From Sordaria brevicollis (taxonomy: Eukaryota; Ascomycota; Sordariomycetes; Sordariales; Sordariaceae), in contig JAUTDP010000001.1 of assembly GCA_033439795.1 (NCBI GenBank), positions 3,782,001 to 3,846,000 on the forward strand: DNA of 64,000 nt, given 5' to 3'. Under the pieces are notes generated by a model. It did not search any database. It was not told where the DNA came from and was given only the letters and a program-made list of their open reading frames with translations. Numbering within the stretch: position 1 is the stretch's first letter; every line of letters starts with the position of its first letter. Of this stretch, positions 37,701-49,700 are shown one piece after another. The translations under genes were made by a program, and so were the position numbers.

Positions 37701-38280
37701 AGCGCTATATAACCTAAAAAGAAGGGCCGCCCGCTTAATAATAAAAATAAATTTAAAGAGGGAAGAGGGGTAAAAGGAAATATATTAATATAAAGTAAAG
37801 GTAATAGAAGTAATAGAAATAATAAAGGAGGAGGAATTATACTACCTAATATTACACTAGCGTAAATAAAACTTTAGAAAATATATTAATAGGAATATCA
37901 ATTATATAAATAAAAATAATAATATACAAATTAATATAAATTAATATATTAATTCTATTAAATTCAATTAAATTATTTAATCGAGCGATTTTAATTAACC
38001 GCAATATATAAATATAACTATAACGCTAAATACCCTATAAGACCGTTATAGAAATACTTTATAAAGAACGCTATTTGGGTAGTACGTACGTTATAGTTTA
38101 GAGTTTAGGTTACCTTAGTATAATTAAACTTTAAAATAATATAATATTTAGATTTTAAACCGAAATTTTCGAAAGAATATATACGATTTTATAGATTTGG
38201 GGCGGGTTAGGGTTATACGTAAGGAAAAAAGTGGAGACACGTACAAATAGAGTTTTTGGCACGTATAGATAGAGTTTCTC
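34708..38280 (+). mobile_element. MULE-type DNA transposon, RIP-mutated
   Basis: The element is 3573 bp. Terminal inverted repeats of 56 bp, 34708-34763 and 38225-38280, start GAGAAACTCTATCTATACGT. They match at 51 of 56 positions, and all five differences are transitions. Each TIR contains AAACTCTATYTRTACGTG twice. Both ends are flanked by the 8-bp direct repeat ATTATAAA (34700-34707 and 38281-38288). The + strand interior encodes a decayed Mutator-like transposase (see next entry). Mutator-type elements usually make 8-11 bp duplications, and the fungal Hop family is of similar size. The inward TIR halves and the region 34770-34960 retain some C and G. The element is nested in older RIP DNA and is itself RIP-mutated. 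Confidence 0.9.
35390..37000 (+). pseudogene. Decayed Mutator-like transposase gene
   Basis: On the + strand, about 35390-35850 resembles the N-terminal DNA-binding part of MULE transposases (FGY, IKKNRS, NRIDFIY and similar). The MULE catalytic domain follows at about 36075-36340: an N-Y-V-F-N segment with the family's 'sudden change' pattern, then IINFDL (T-D-x-x-x in active relatives) near 36240-36260, KAAVERIY, and CIFYINKNV-like sequence near 36305-36335. Numerous TAA/TAG codons at expected Gln/Trp positions make it inactive. The end of the gene is not resolvable. Confidence 0.75.
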
Positions 38281-38288
38281 ATTATAAA

Positions 38289-40794
38289 ATTACGTATTAT
38301 ATTTTATTTATTAATACCCGGATTTTAAATAATATTAAAATAATTATAATTATTATATATAATAACGAAATTAGAATTAAATATAATACGTTTAATATTA
38401 CGTTTAAAATTATTAATTAAAGAATAAAAGAATTTAAAAATTAATATATTAATTATTATTATTTCTATAAAATATTTAATTATTTTATTTATTCGATAAT
38501 ATAAAGTATAAATATCGAATTTAGAGAAAATATCCTAAATACGCTTTTTAACGCCGTTTATCCGTAAATATAAGCCTAAAATTTACGGGAAGAAATTAAT
38601 AATATAAAGAGCGCGAATATTTATAATAATATTAAATATTATAAAGATATACGCCGAGGTACGCTTTTAATAATTAGAGCGGACTTTATAAATTCGTTAA
38701 TAAGAGCGTTAATATTTTATTAAAATTTCGAATAATAAATATAAAAAAAGTACTTATAATTTTAATACTACTATATTTTATTTAATTACAGCGGAAATCT
38801 ATTATATATTATATAAATCTTTAATTTAATAAAGCGCTTTACCGCTAATTATAAAGAATTCGTATAATTTAATAAAAGAAAAAAAGATAGTAAAATCTTC
38901 TAAATCAAATTAATTATCGGTATTAAAACGCTCCATTTATATATTAACGCCCGTAATTTCCAAAATATAATCCAATTTCCGTTATTATTTTTAATTATAC
39001 GAATTATATATAAGAGATTTAAATTCTTATTAAATAACTTTAATATCGTATAAGTATAATTCGCCTTTAAATTATAAAAAGATATTTTAATAGCGTAGGG
39101 CCTCGCGGACTTTTTAATTTTAAAGGGCGTTAATAAATTAGAAAATATAAAGCCTTAATTTATATTTATTAAATCGGTTAATATTAACTTAATTATAAAT
39201 AAATTATTATATAGAATTATAATATTTTTTCTATAACTTTTAAATTTTAAAAACGAGAAATTATTTAGGGTTAAGCGGTAGAAAAATAAACGTACGAAAT
39301 TCGGGTAATATATTATATTCCCAATTTTATAAATTAAGGAAAATTATAGGATTTATTATATATATTCGTTAATAATTAATTAGGGTAAGTATTAGGGGAT
39401 TAAAAGGGCTAGTTGGAGGGAGAATTAATTCGGACGTTGGATTTAGAAAACCGGGCGCGAATATATAATAATTATTAGGAAATAGTAGAAGATCCGAATA
39501 TTGAAAGGAAGTTTCGATATAATTAAAATCGGGGTCCGCTATTATATAGCGTTAAATATTAAATATAATATAATAGTAGTAATAATAGTAGTAAAAAATT
39601 GGTATAGTTACATTTTAACGTAACCAAAATATATGTCACTTTATATTCGATGGCAATTTCGCGCAAAACGTACTCAGACCTACTACCGCAGAAAGGGGGG
39701 GGTAGGGTTTCGGAGGTGCGGGTCTGTGCTGAGACTAGGTTCTTTACTACTTTACTTATTACCCTTTATTATTCTACTCTTATCCTCCAATTATCTACTA
39801 ATCCTTTTACTTCTTTATACTTTAATTTAGGTATTTCTTTACTTTAAACTTTTTTTAAAATTCTATATAGTACGTAGGTATATACTATAAATTCTCGACT
39901 ATTAGTAGTAATTTTAATTTATATCCGTATTTTATTATACTTTAATTGGGGTAAATTTCTGAAAATAGGTAATAATATCGATATAAGTTTATGAATATTG
40001 GTAATTCTATTACGTTATATTAATAGAAATCGTATACCTAAGGGGAATTGGGGGTTAAGATAGGGGTCGGTACTTCTATTTCTTATATATATAAATAGTA
40101 TATATAGAGTACTATATTATTTAATTTATAAGTTTCCGTTAATAACGAATTTCGTTTTGGTATTATATCGGCGGCACTCCGCTTTACTTATTTTTAGAAG
40201 CGGTACCGTACGGAGTCCCTACCTTGTACCGAAAATTAGTAAATAGTAGGGAGTTAGTTAAATAATACCCTATTAATATATAAATAGGAGTGATATTTAT
40301 ACGGCTATTATTAATTATTTAAATAAATGAAAGCCGTGCCGATATAAGTAATTATTAGGTAGGTAGCGGGAATGGCGGTATATATATCGTAAGGTAGTAG
40401 AGGAGATGGAAGGTAAAAGTAGAAATAGAAATAGAAGTTTAAGTCGGTTCCTTTCCGCCCCGCCGTCCCCTAGATCTTTTTTCTACCCTATTAAAAAATT
40501 AACGGTTAAATTATTATTCAACTTAATCTTTCCACTTCCCTTCATTTTCCTATCTTCCCGTCTTCTAGTACTTACCTTTCGTCGTTAGGAGGAACGCCTA
40601 CCCAATTACCTAATATACTATAATATTAACGTTATTTACTTATAAATAGCACTATATTATGAAGCTTATATATATTCGATTATATAATAAAAATTTAACT
40701 ACTATTAGTTTAGTATCGAATTAACCTTCTTCTTATCTATTTAATATATTTCCCCATCTAAAATATCGGCTTACTTTTAAACCCCCGAATAACA
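38289..40794. repeat. RIP-mutated DNA between the MULE and the outer gypsy element; low-RIP patches at its right end
   Basis: It continues the RIP DNA found left of the MULE. From about 39640 the signature weakens: GGGGGGGTAGGG..GTGCGGGTCTGTGCTGAGA near 39695 and CGGCACTCCGC..GGTACCGTACGGAGTCCCTA near 40170-40230 keep CA or TG. Short open frames (39633-39847, 40406-40588) lie in these patches and resemble nothing known. Confidence 0.5.
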
Positions 40795-40799
40795 CTAAT

Positions 40800-41085
40800 T
40801 ATTAAGGGATAGCGTTGGCACCGTTAGGTATATAATAAAATATATATTATTGTACGAAGGAAGGGAAGGGAGAAGTGTGTACGGAGGACTAAATATATAG
40901 GCGCGAACTTATACCCTAATCCGTACGCACCTACGTAATATTATACGTAACTATAGGTAACTAAATTTAAACTATATTAAATTATAGTATACGTATTATA
41001 ATCGGGAATAATTATTAAGGATTTAAGTACCTATATAAGTGGTTAATACGTATACCGGGTATAATATAGGTATAATTTTATAATA
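40800..41085 (-). repeat. 3' LTR of the outer gypsy element
   Basis: A 286-bp copy paired with 56841-57126. It shares GTACGAAGGAAGGGAAGGGA, ACCCTAATCCGTACGCACCT (with transitions), and CCTATATAAGTGGTTA. It is preceded by the target repeat CTAAT and followed inward by the polypurine tract. It is more heavily RIP-mutated than its partner in the second half and less in the first. Confidence 0.93.
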
Positions 41086-41099
41086 CTATCCCCCTTTAA

Positions 41100-44000
41100 A
41101 AGAAATTCGCAAAATTAAAAAAATTTATATATACGTATAATTATAACTTAAAATCTTTTATTAATTTATCAAATGCTTTTAACCGTAACGTTAACCGTAT
41201 CCTAGGCTATTTATCTATTAAAAATTGTATAATCCTCGTTATTACCTCTATAAATCCTTCCTCTACCTCCTTTTTGGTTAATAATAACTCCGTTTTAAAA
41301 ATAGCGAATCGTTATATTAAACGGGCGGAATAGCGGCGTAAAACGCGAGGTTCGGTATTAGCGTTAGGTTACTTATTACGAATAGCGGGGTCCGTTATTA
41401 AGTATTCTTCTTCTTATTCGAGGCGGTTGAGAAATTCTTTAACGTAAAGCGGTATTAATTTATCGGGGTAATTATAGTAAAATTCTTAAAAATATATTTT
41501 ATAATTAATAACGTTATTAACCTTTTTTTAAATAGGGTCGTAATTACCCTTCTATTTAATTAAATAATATTAATAACGGTTTTTTTTTTTCTATTTAATA
41601 TTTAGTAATTTATCGAATCCCTATTTAATATATTCTTTATAATTATTAGTGCGAATTATAATTTTACCCTCGTTGGCGTAAACGTTAGAATTAACGACCT
41701 AATTGGAAAAATTTTAGCCGGTTTAACGTTAAATTATCGAAACGTAGAAAATTAGCGAATATTTTATATTATCGGGTAATTATAATTTAACGGTATATAA
41801 ATCCGCTTTTAAAATTTTAAATAATCCTTCCTAATAGGGGGAAAATTTAATATATAGGCGATTATTAATTAGGTTAGACGTATCGAATAAAATAATATCC
41901 CCTTTTTTATATTTTATTAAATCGATCCGCTTTTTATTAGTATTCTCTTTATATTAATTTTAATTACGCTTAGTTTATTAAATTACGAAATCCTAAATTT
42001 TATAGAAATAGTCGGCGAATTCGTTAATTTTATAATATTCTTCTAATTATACGGGTAATAACGTTAACGGTAGGGGGTTACGAAGTTCGGTATTTATATA
42101 GGGGTAATAATTATAATTAATGAAGAAAAGTAATAGGTTTATTAACGAAGATATTATATTATTATTAATAAATTTTACGAAGGGAAATTATTTAGCCTAA
42201 TCGGTTTATATTTAATTAATATATAATCGGAAGTATTGTTTTATTTCTACGTTAATACGTTCGGTTTAAGCGTTCGTTTAAAGGTAAAAGGCGGAAATTA
42301 AAGTGCGTTTAATATTTAAACGCTAATATAGGGAGGATTAAAATTATAATACGAATTAAATACTTTTATCCGAGAGGATAAAGTTTAAAAGGTTATAAAA
42401 GTAGTAAATATAGTCGATAAAATGTTCGGTTAATTTTTTTATTAATAGTATAACCGTTAGTATAAAATATTATATTTTTATTAACCGGTTAACGATGATA
42501 TAAATATATTTAAATTTTTAATTAAGGTAGAAATTGCCGGGGAGTGGAATAATATAATCGACGGAAATACGGATTTAAAAAATTAGTATAATAGGTAGGG
42601 TTTTAAAGAAGTTAATAAAATTATATTTAAAGAATTTAATTTTTATATAAAATAGGTAAATTTTATAGAATATACGTACGTTATTAATTATATTCTTTTA
42701 ATAAAATTCTTGGAATAAAAATTTATAAGTAGTATTATAATTAAGGTAGCCTATATTAAACGAATTATATTAGTAATTAATTAATTAGAGTTGGAATTTT
42801 TTATTATAAAGGTCGATTATTATATAGTCGCGCTATTTAATAATATTATTAGGGGTGATTTAATATTCGTTAAAAATTTTATAAAGGATTTTATAAATTG
42901 AAATTGATTAATTATAGTTATTTAAATTATTTAAAATAAAAATTACTTTTTAAAGGAATATAGAATTTTTGTAATTATTTAGGATAATATCGTTAATCGA
43001 TTTATCTTCGTAATCGCTTATTAGGGAGAAGGAGTAATAAGAAATTGGGTCTTCTTCGTTAAAATAGCCGTTTATAAATTATAAAGGTTAAAAAAGGGTA
43101 CGCTAATAAATAACGAAGCGTTCGTTTTTAATACCCGTAGAAATATTATTAAACTTTTTATTAAAAGTATTAGGGCGTAAATTCTTCGATCCTAAGGTAT
43201 ATTAAATTTAAAAATTAAAATATAATAAGAATTATAATTAGCGTATATACCGTTATATAAATTACTTATTAATTATAAAAGTTTTTAAATTTTTATAGTC
43301 CGTTAGGATATTAAATAGTTATTATATTCCTTTAAATTCGGACTATTATTCTTCTAACGCTTTAATAATAATTAAGAATTTTTTATTATAAACGTTATAA
43401 TTATATTCTTAAATTATATATTTTATTAAAAAGTAAATAATTAAATATAATATTCCGTCGTTACTATATTATAAAAGCGTACCCCTTATTATTTAATTAA
43501 ATATATTTATTTCAATTACGGTCTTTTTAATTTAATTATAAATCTTTAATATAGGTTTAGTCGCGAAGGCTTTCTTTAATACGTTAAAAGCGGATTAATA
43601 ACGGTCGGATTATAATTATAATACGTTTTTCTTTCTTAATTCGTATAATAGGGATATTATTATCGAAAATGCTTTAATAAAACGCTAATAAAAGTTCGCG
43701 AAATTAAAGAATTATTAAAGCGATTTTTTAAATTAAGGGGGTACCCAATTAAATATAACTTTAACTTTATTTAAATTTATTTCGATACTGCTTAATATAA
43801 TAATTAAACTAAAGTATTTTATACATTTCGTATAGAATTTATATTTATCGATATTTATATTCAAATTAATTTTAATTAAACGTTTAAAGACGTCGTTAAC
43901 GTATTATTTATAATCTTTTTCGTTATTAGAATATATAAAAATATTATCAAAATAAGCAATCGCGTAAACGTTAAAAATATTATATAAAATATTATTAATA

Positions 44001-44586
44001 TAATTCTAAAAAGCGCCGGAGGCGCCCTAAAGGCTAAAAGGTATAATTAAGGATTCGAATAATTTAAATTTTATTATAAACGCAATTAATTATTCGTAAC
44101 CTTCTTTAATATAAATCCGGTTAAGAATAATAATAATATCCAATTTAATAAAAATTTTAACGTAATAAATAGCGTCGAATATTTCTTTAATAAATAGGAG
44201 TAGGTAATAGAACTTAAAGGTAATATTATTAATACTTTAATAATTAATATAAACGCGGACTCCTCTTCCCGGTTTCTTAATTAAAAATATAAAAGCGGAG
44301 GCTTCTAATTACAACGGCCGGATAAATTTCTTTTTTAAATTATCGTCGATTTATTTTTTAATAACGTTAAATTCTTTTAAATTAAAAATATAATTATAGG
44401 AAGCGGGTAATATAATATTAAATTTAAATTCGAATTTAAAATTATAAAACCGGTTAGGGGGTAGCGTATTAATATTTTCCTAATGGAAGTTATTCGTTTA
44501 TTATTAATATTACCGAAATAATTTTTATTAAATTTGAACATCGGTCTTTAGGGGTTTATTTACCTTTTCGTAGAATTTAATAATAT
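41100..44586 (-). pseudogene. Outer element: decayed RT, RNase H and integrase part of pol
   Basis: Read on the minus strand, a classic gypsy RT is recognisable at about 44400-43800: an FIRPS-type start near 44320, a FVKKPGRG-like box (here with a stop) near 44270, the RYPIPL-like box near 44190, and Y-F-D-N-I-F-I-Y-S at 43958-43930, where the family has YxDD and the last Asp codon is mutated. RNase H and integrase should follow toward 41.1 kb, but I can place no exact residues in the mutated sequence. The N-terminal pol part is separated from this by the inner element. Confidence 0.8.
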
Positions 44587-44886
44587 TGATATGGACTGCT
44601 TTCGCCTCAAAGAACAACCCTGCAATTGATGTAAAAGCAAGTGATATTATTCCTATATAAAGCGTAATATTGAAAGAAGAATTAAAAAGAGTATACGCCC
44701 GTACGCGAAAGGAAGGATATCCTTTCGTAGAAGGCCTACTCTTCCTAAGCCGCGTCGGACTTACTTCCGTAATCGCAATCGCAATAGCCTTACTAGCCCG
44801 GCACGCCAAGCCGCCATAGCATTCAATATACACTTTTACTATTATATATAATTTTATATTATATATATATAAAACGTTCCGTATTA
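44587..44886 (-). repeat. 3' LTR of the inner gypsy element
   Basis: A 300-bp copy paired with 52930-53229. Strongly conserved blocks are AGAGTATACGCCCGTACGCG and AAGGAAGGATATC. The first third (to about 44640) retains CA and TG, unlike the same part of the partner. Confidence 0.93.
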
Positions 44887-44899
44887 AATCCCGGCTTAC

Positions 44900-47800
44900 T
44901 AAAAGAAAACCGTACTATTTTTAATCGTCTTCTTTATCTATAATTATAAACGTTTTTTTCCCGATCCTTTAGGGCGATTTTTATTACGTTTTAGACTGGG
45001 TTATCCTTTATTATAATCTTAATATTCCTTTATTAAATTACGAACGTTACCTAACCGGTCTTCCTTTATTTATTAACTATATTAATAGCCCTATCCTTTC
45101 TATTTAATTAAGAATTTTAATTTTCTTTTTACCTCCTTATATTTAAAAATAGCCTTTACTTTATATTCGTCGTCGAATTGTAAATCTTCGATTAGGTTTA
45201 GCAGCGGTAATTTCCTCCCGAATATATTATCGTTATTAGGAATTAATAATAAATACGCGATTAAAATAATAGGATAAATTTTTATACTTTCCGGAAATTC
45301 GAAACGATATATTAAATTACCTACTTTATTAAATATTTTATATAATTTTAAACGTTATTAAAATAATTTGCGCAATGGATTTCCCGGGTAATAATAATTA
45401 TAGTATAATTATAAGAATACTTTATCGCCTTTTTTAAATTGAATATTATAATAATAGTCGTCGTACTTCCTTTTTACGTCGGTAGCGGTAAAATCTATAA
45501 TTAAGATAATATTTTATTATAGGTATTCTTTAATTACGGACGCCTTTAGGTTGTAATTTAATAGGAATAATATATTTAATAGGCTTAGAAGTTTAAATCC
45601 GTATAATTATTCGTATAGTAATATATTTATTAATTAGGTTAGTACGTTATTTAAATTTTATTATAATAAGGGGAGTATATTATATTAATTTAAATCGGGG
45701 TATATAAAATAGTAGAAGCGGATAGTAATTTCGACGGTTTAATTCTTATATTCCGATAATTCGTTTGCTTATAGATAGTAAGTAGTCGTTATTATTAACT
45801 TCGTACCCTATACTTTCTAAATTCCGGTTTATAAATTTAAAGTAAATTTCCGATCGCGATTGGAAATAATACTTTTAAATATACTCTAATCGTTTAATAA
45901 GAATTATTATATTAATAATTTACTCTATTCCTCGGTTATATACGTCGAATATTTTAAAATAAATAGTATTTGTTTAGTAAATCGGTCGGTAATGGGTATT
46001 AAGGTATTAAATATTTTATATTTATTAATTTTCTATAAGGAATTGGTTATTAATATTTCGGGTAGGTTTATAATAAAATTAAGAATTATAACGTTTATTG
46101 GTAAATTATACTCCGGGCGAATAGTTTAGTAATTCCCGTTTAGTAGGTTTTGGCTTATTTAATTTAATTAATAGTCGGGGTAGTATTTAAAATATTTTTT
46201 AATTAGGCTAATTTTATAAGGAATAGTTAAGTTTCGAAGGTCGTATATTATTCTTTATTTTCTGAAATAATATTTATCGTTATATATTATTTATAATATT
46301 TCCTTAATGTATTTAAACGGTATATATAATATTTTCGATCCGTTTAATTAATTATAATAGATTAGCTAGGTGTTTTTATTGATAATAAATGGGTATTCGG
46401 GGCGCGAAAGTATTTTACCGTTTTCGGTAGCCTCCTTTAAATTTATTAAAATTTTAACGAATTTCTTATCCTTGCGATATTCCTTTATTATTTTTTCTTA
46501 GAATATATTATCTATTTTTATTTCCGTTATAAATAGTATTTATTTGGTTGGGTTATAGTCTTTATTATTTCTTTATAAATTATTTAGGGCGGGCTTTCTA
46601 TTAGGATTTTATTTTCCTTTAGTTTTTAAATAGTTAAGGGCGTTTAATACGAAGTTAAATTTATTAAGGATGTAGAATATTTGTAAATTATATTAATTTA
46701 AATAAATTGAAACGTTAATTAAATATCGATTTCCGCGGTCTGTAAACGTAGTACGTAGGTTGGTCTATTCTATAATACTTTTAATTATTGAATAATTTAT
46801 TAATATAATAATAAATTAATTAGTAGAATAGATAATAGTACGTAGGCGTCGGATTATTTATATAAAGTATACGATTTTTAATTTAAAAAGGCTATAATAT
46901 ATTTCGGCTTTAATAAGGTATTTATTTAGAAATATTATAGGGAGGATTTAATTAATTAGTATTTGAATTCCCGATTACTATTCGTATCCGTTTTTTAAAT
47001 AGAATATTATAACGTTAAAGCCCCTTTCGAACGAGCCGTCGATTTAAATAAAGAATTATTTATTGGGGTTGTAATAGTAGAGGATATTAAGTTTCTTTCC
47101 GTTATTAGATCCGTATAATACTTTTTATAACGTTTTAAAAGATTCTAATTTTGTAGGAATAGGGTTGAATTTTATAAATACGTAATAATAATTACGTTTA
47201 TTTATATTACTTATAATTACTTTTCTTAATTCTTTACCTTTAATTAATAAAATTACTTTTCGTTTTTATAATAGCTTTAATAATTAGATATAATAGGGGA
47301 TAAAATAGTAGAGAAAATTGGAATTTTTAATATAATATTTTAAAGTTTTTAATTAATTTAGGAATTTTAAATTCTTTAACGCCGCGATACGTTTAACCGT
47401 TATTATTAAATTTAAGGCGTTTATTTTAAAGCCTCATAATTCGACGTTCGGATAATTTAAATAAAATTTTTTAAAAGAAATAAAAATTCCCTTCTCTGTG
47501 AATAGACCGAAGATAGCCTTTAAATATTCTAAATACTCTTTTAAAATATCGGACGCAATAATAATATTATCGATAAACGTTTAGTAATAATTTTTATATA
47601 GTATTAATAATTAGTTTATAAACCGTTGTATATATATTAATAAATTTCGAAATCTTATTAATATAATCGTTAATATTTCGAAGCCTTTATAATTAATAAA
47701 CGTCAATTTATTATAATAGGGTAACTATATTCTAAATTAATAGAAAAAGGATACGGCGTTAATAACTATAATATAGCTTTTTCCCTTTAAGCGAACGATA

Positions 47801-49700
47801 ACCTTTAATTAGAGCGGGAAGGGGTAATTATTAAATATTGTAATATAGTTCAAAATTCGTAAATCGATAACCGGTCTACTTTTAATTTTATTTTTTACTA
47901 TCCTTTATACTACGAAAATTAAATAAACGAACGGGGTAGCTTCCTTATATTATTTTATTTTACTTTATATATAAAATTTATCGAATATTTCGTTTACAAT
48001 TATTTAGTTTTTCTTATTTAATAAATATATACGGGTATTAATTTTTTAATTTTATTATCCTTCGATTAATAGGATTTTTATTATATCCTCCTCCGGAATT
48101 TCGATTATACGGCTTTCTTCCTATATTTTTTTATATTTATAAATAAAATTTATAAATTTTTCGAATTCTTTTTTCGAATATCTATTATATACGTAAATTC
48201 CTTATTCTAAAATAACGTCGGGGATATTACTATTTATATAGATACCTAGGGTTGAATATTTTTTAAGGATGTATAATTTTTTTTTTAATTTACCTTCGGA
48301 TTTGGTTTATTCTTTTAATTTATTTTCCTCCGTTTATTTTTTCAATTCCTTTTCGATTTCCTTTTATAAATTAATTTATAATTTAATCGTTTTAGCGTAG
48401 TAAATATTAGTAAAAAACGTCGGGTTAGTACCCTATATAATTGATTGGGTAAAGGTATTAAGTTCGAATTCCCCGCCGAATAGTATAATTAATAAATTAG
48501 AGACCGCGAAATAGATTCTTCGCTTTAAATTTAAAAAAGGGCCTTTAGTAATTAAAGTTTAGTAGATTATTACGGCTTTTTATACTTTATCTTAAGAGGT
48601 TTAGAAAAACGTACCTTCTTTATTTTCGGTAATTGTACCGATATTAAAACGTTTATTAATAATAGTGGTACTCTACGTATTATTCTTAATTAATATTATT
48701 ATAGGGGTCTTTATATTAATAATTGTATTAATTATTAGGGTATATTTAACGTTAAATATAAAGTTTCATCCTTTAGGTAGCGGTTTATAATTTATTAATA
48801 AATATATTTATTAACCGGGAAGTAAAGTAATTTTTTTCGTAATAGTAATTTTTCGTACGTATGGAATATATTTATAATCGATAGAAAAGGGTAGGGTAAA
48901 TTAATTTATAGTTTTAAACTTTATTATTTTAGTAAAATAATCGATATAATTTTATTTTATATTTATAAAGTCGTTAACGAATAATAATTTAGCGGATAGA
49001 TTCGAAATAATTTAAATGGATTTAATTATTTTTATTAATATCGGTTTACTATTTTTAATACCGATTAAATATAAATAAAATATAATCTATTCTTCGATTA
49101 ATTAAAAGCCTCCGATATTTTTAACGTAATATAATTATTTATATTCAATTATATAATTAAATATATTAAGAAACTCTTTATCGATTATAAATTTATTAAT
49201 TCCTAAATTAATATATACTTCGATATTAATTTTTAAAGGGTCTATTTTAACTTTAACGCGAAAATGGGTATAATTTGAAAGGGGGTTATTTTCGATATTT
49301 TATTCGTTTATTAATTCGATTTCCTCTATTTCGTATAATTTTAATTTTAAATTATCTTCTTTTATAATTAAATAGGATATATTTAACGGCGCTCTATAAA
49401 TATATCCATTTTTTAAATTTTTATAGTATTTCTTATAGCGAAAAAGAGCGTTCTTCGATATAGTACGGTATCTATAGTAAACGTAAGTATCCTACTAAGG
49501 CTAGACGATCGCTATTTTTTATTAGGCCCTTTTATTAAATTTATATCGGCGAAAATATTTTTAGACTTCGATATCGGAGAAGAAAGTACTATAATATTTA
49601 TAATATATTAAGGTTATATTATATACGATATACGTAATTTCGTCGTTAAATTCGGAGGCTATAAATATTATTAATATAGTATTATTATTTTTTTTATTTT
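44900..49700 (-). pseudogene. Inner element: decayed pol (RT clear, RNase H/integrase inferred)
   Basis: On the minus strand a gypsy-type RT is legible at about 47930-47350: the RPVIDLRILN box near 47880, YPFPL near 47850, VRLKGKKLYY near 47800, F-I-D-N-I-I-I-A-S-D at 47577-47548 (YIDD in active relatives, Asp mutated), then EYLEYLKAIFGLF. This is a different gypsy subfamily from the outer element, whose RT reads YFDD..IYS. RNase H and integrase would occupy 47.3-45 kb, but I can place no exact residues there. Protease and Gag would lie at 49-52.5 kb. Confidence 0.75.

Noticed and set aside
44528..44833. 101-codon minus-strand frame with a close copy at 52925-53230
   Set aside because: The pair falls inside the 300-bp LTRs of the inner gypsy element. 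Its duplication is explained by the LTRs and it is not a gene family.
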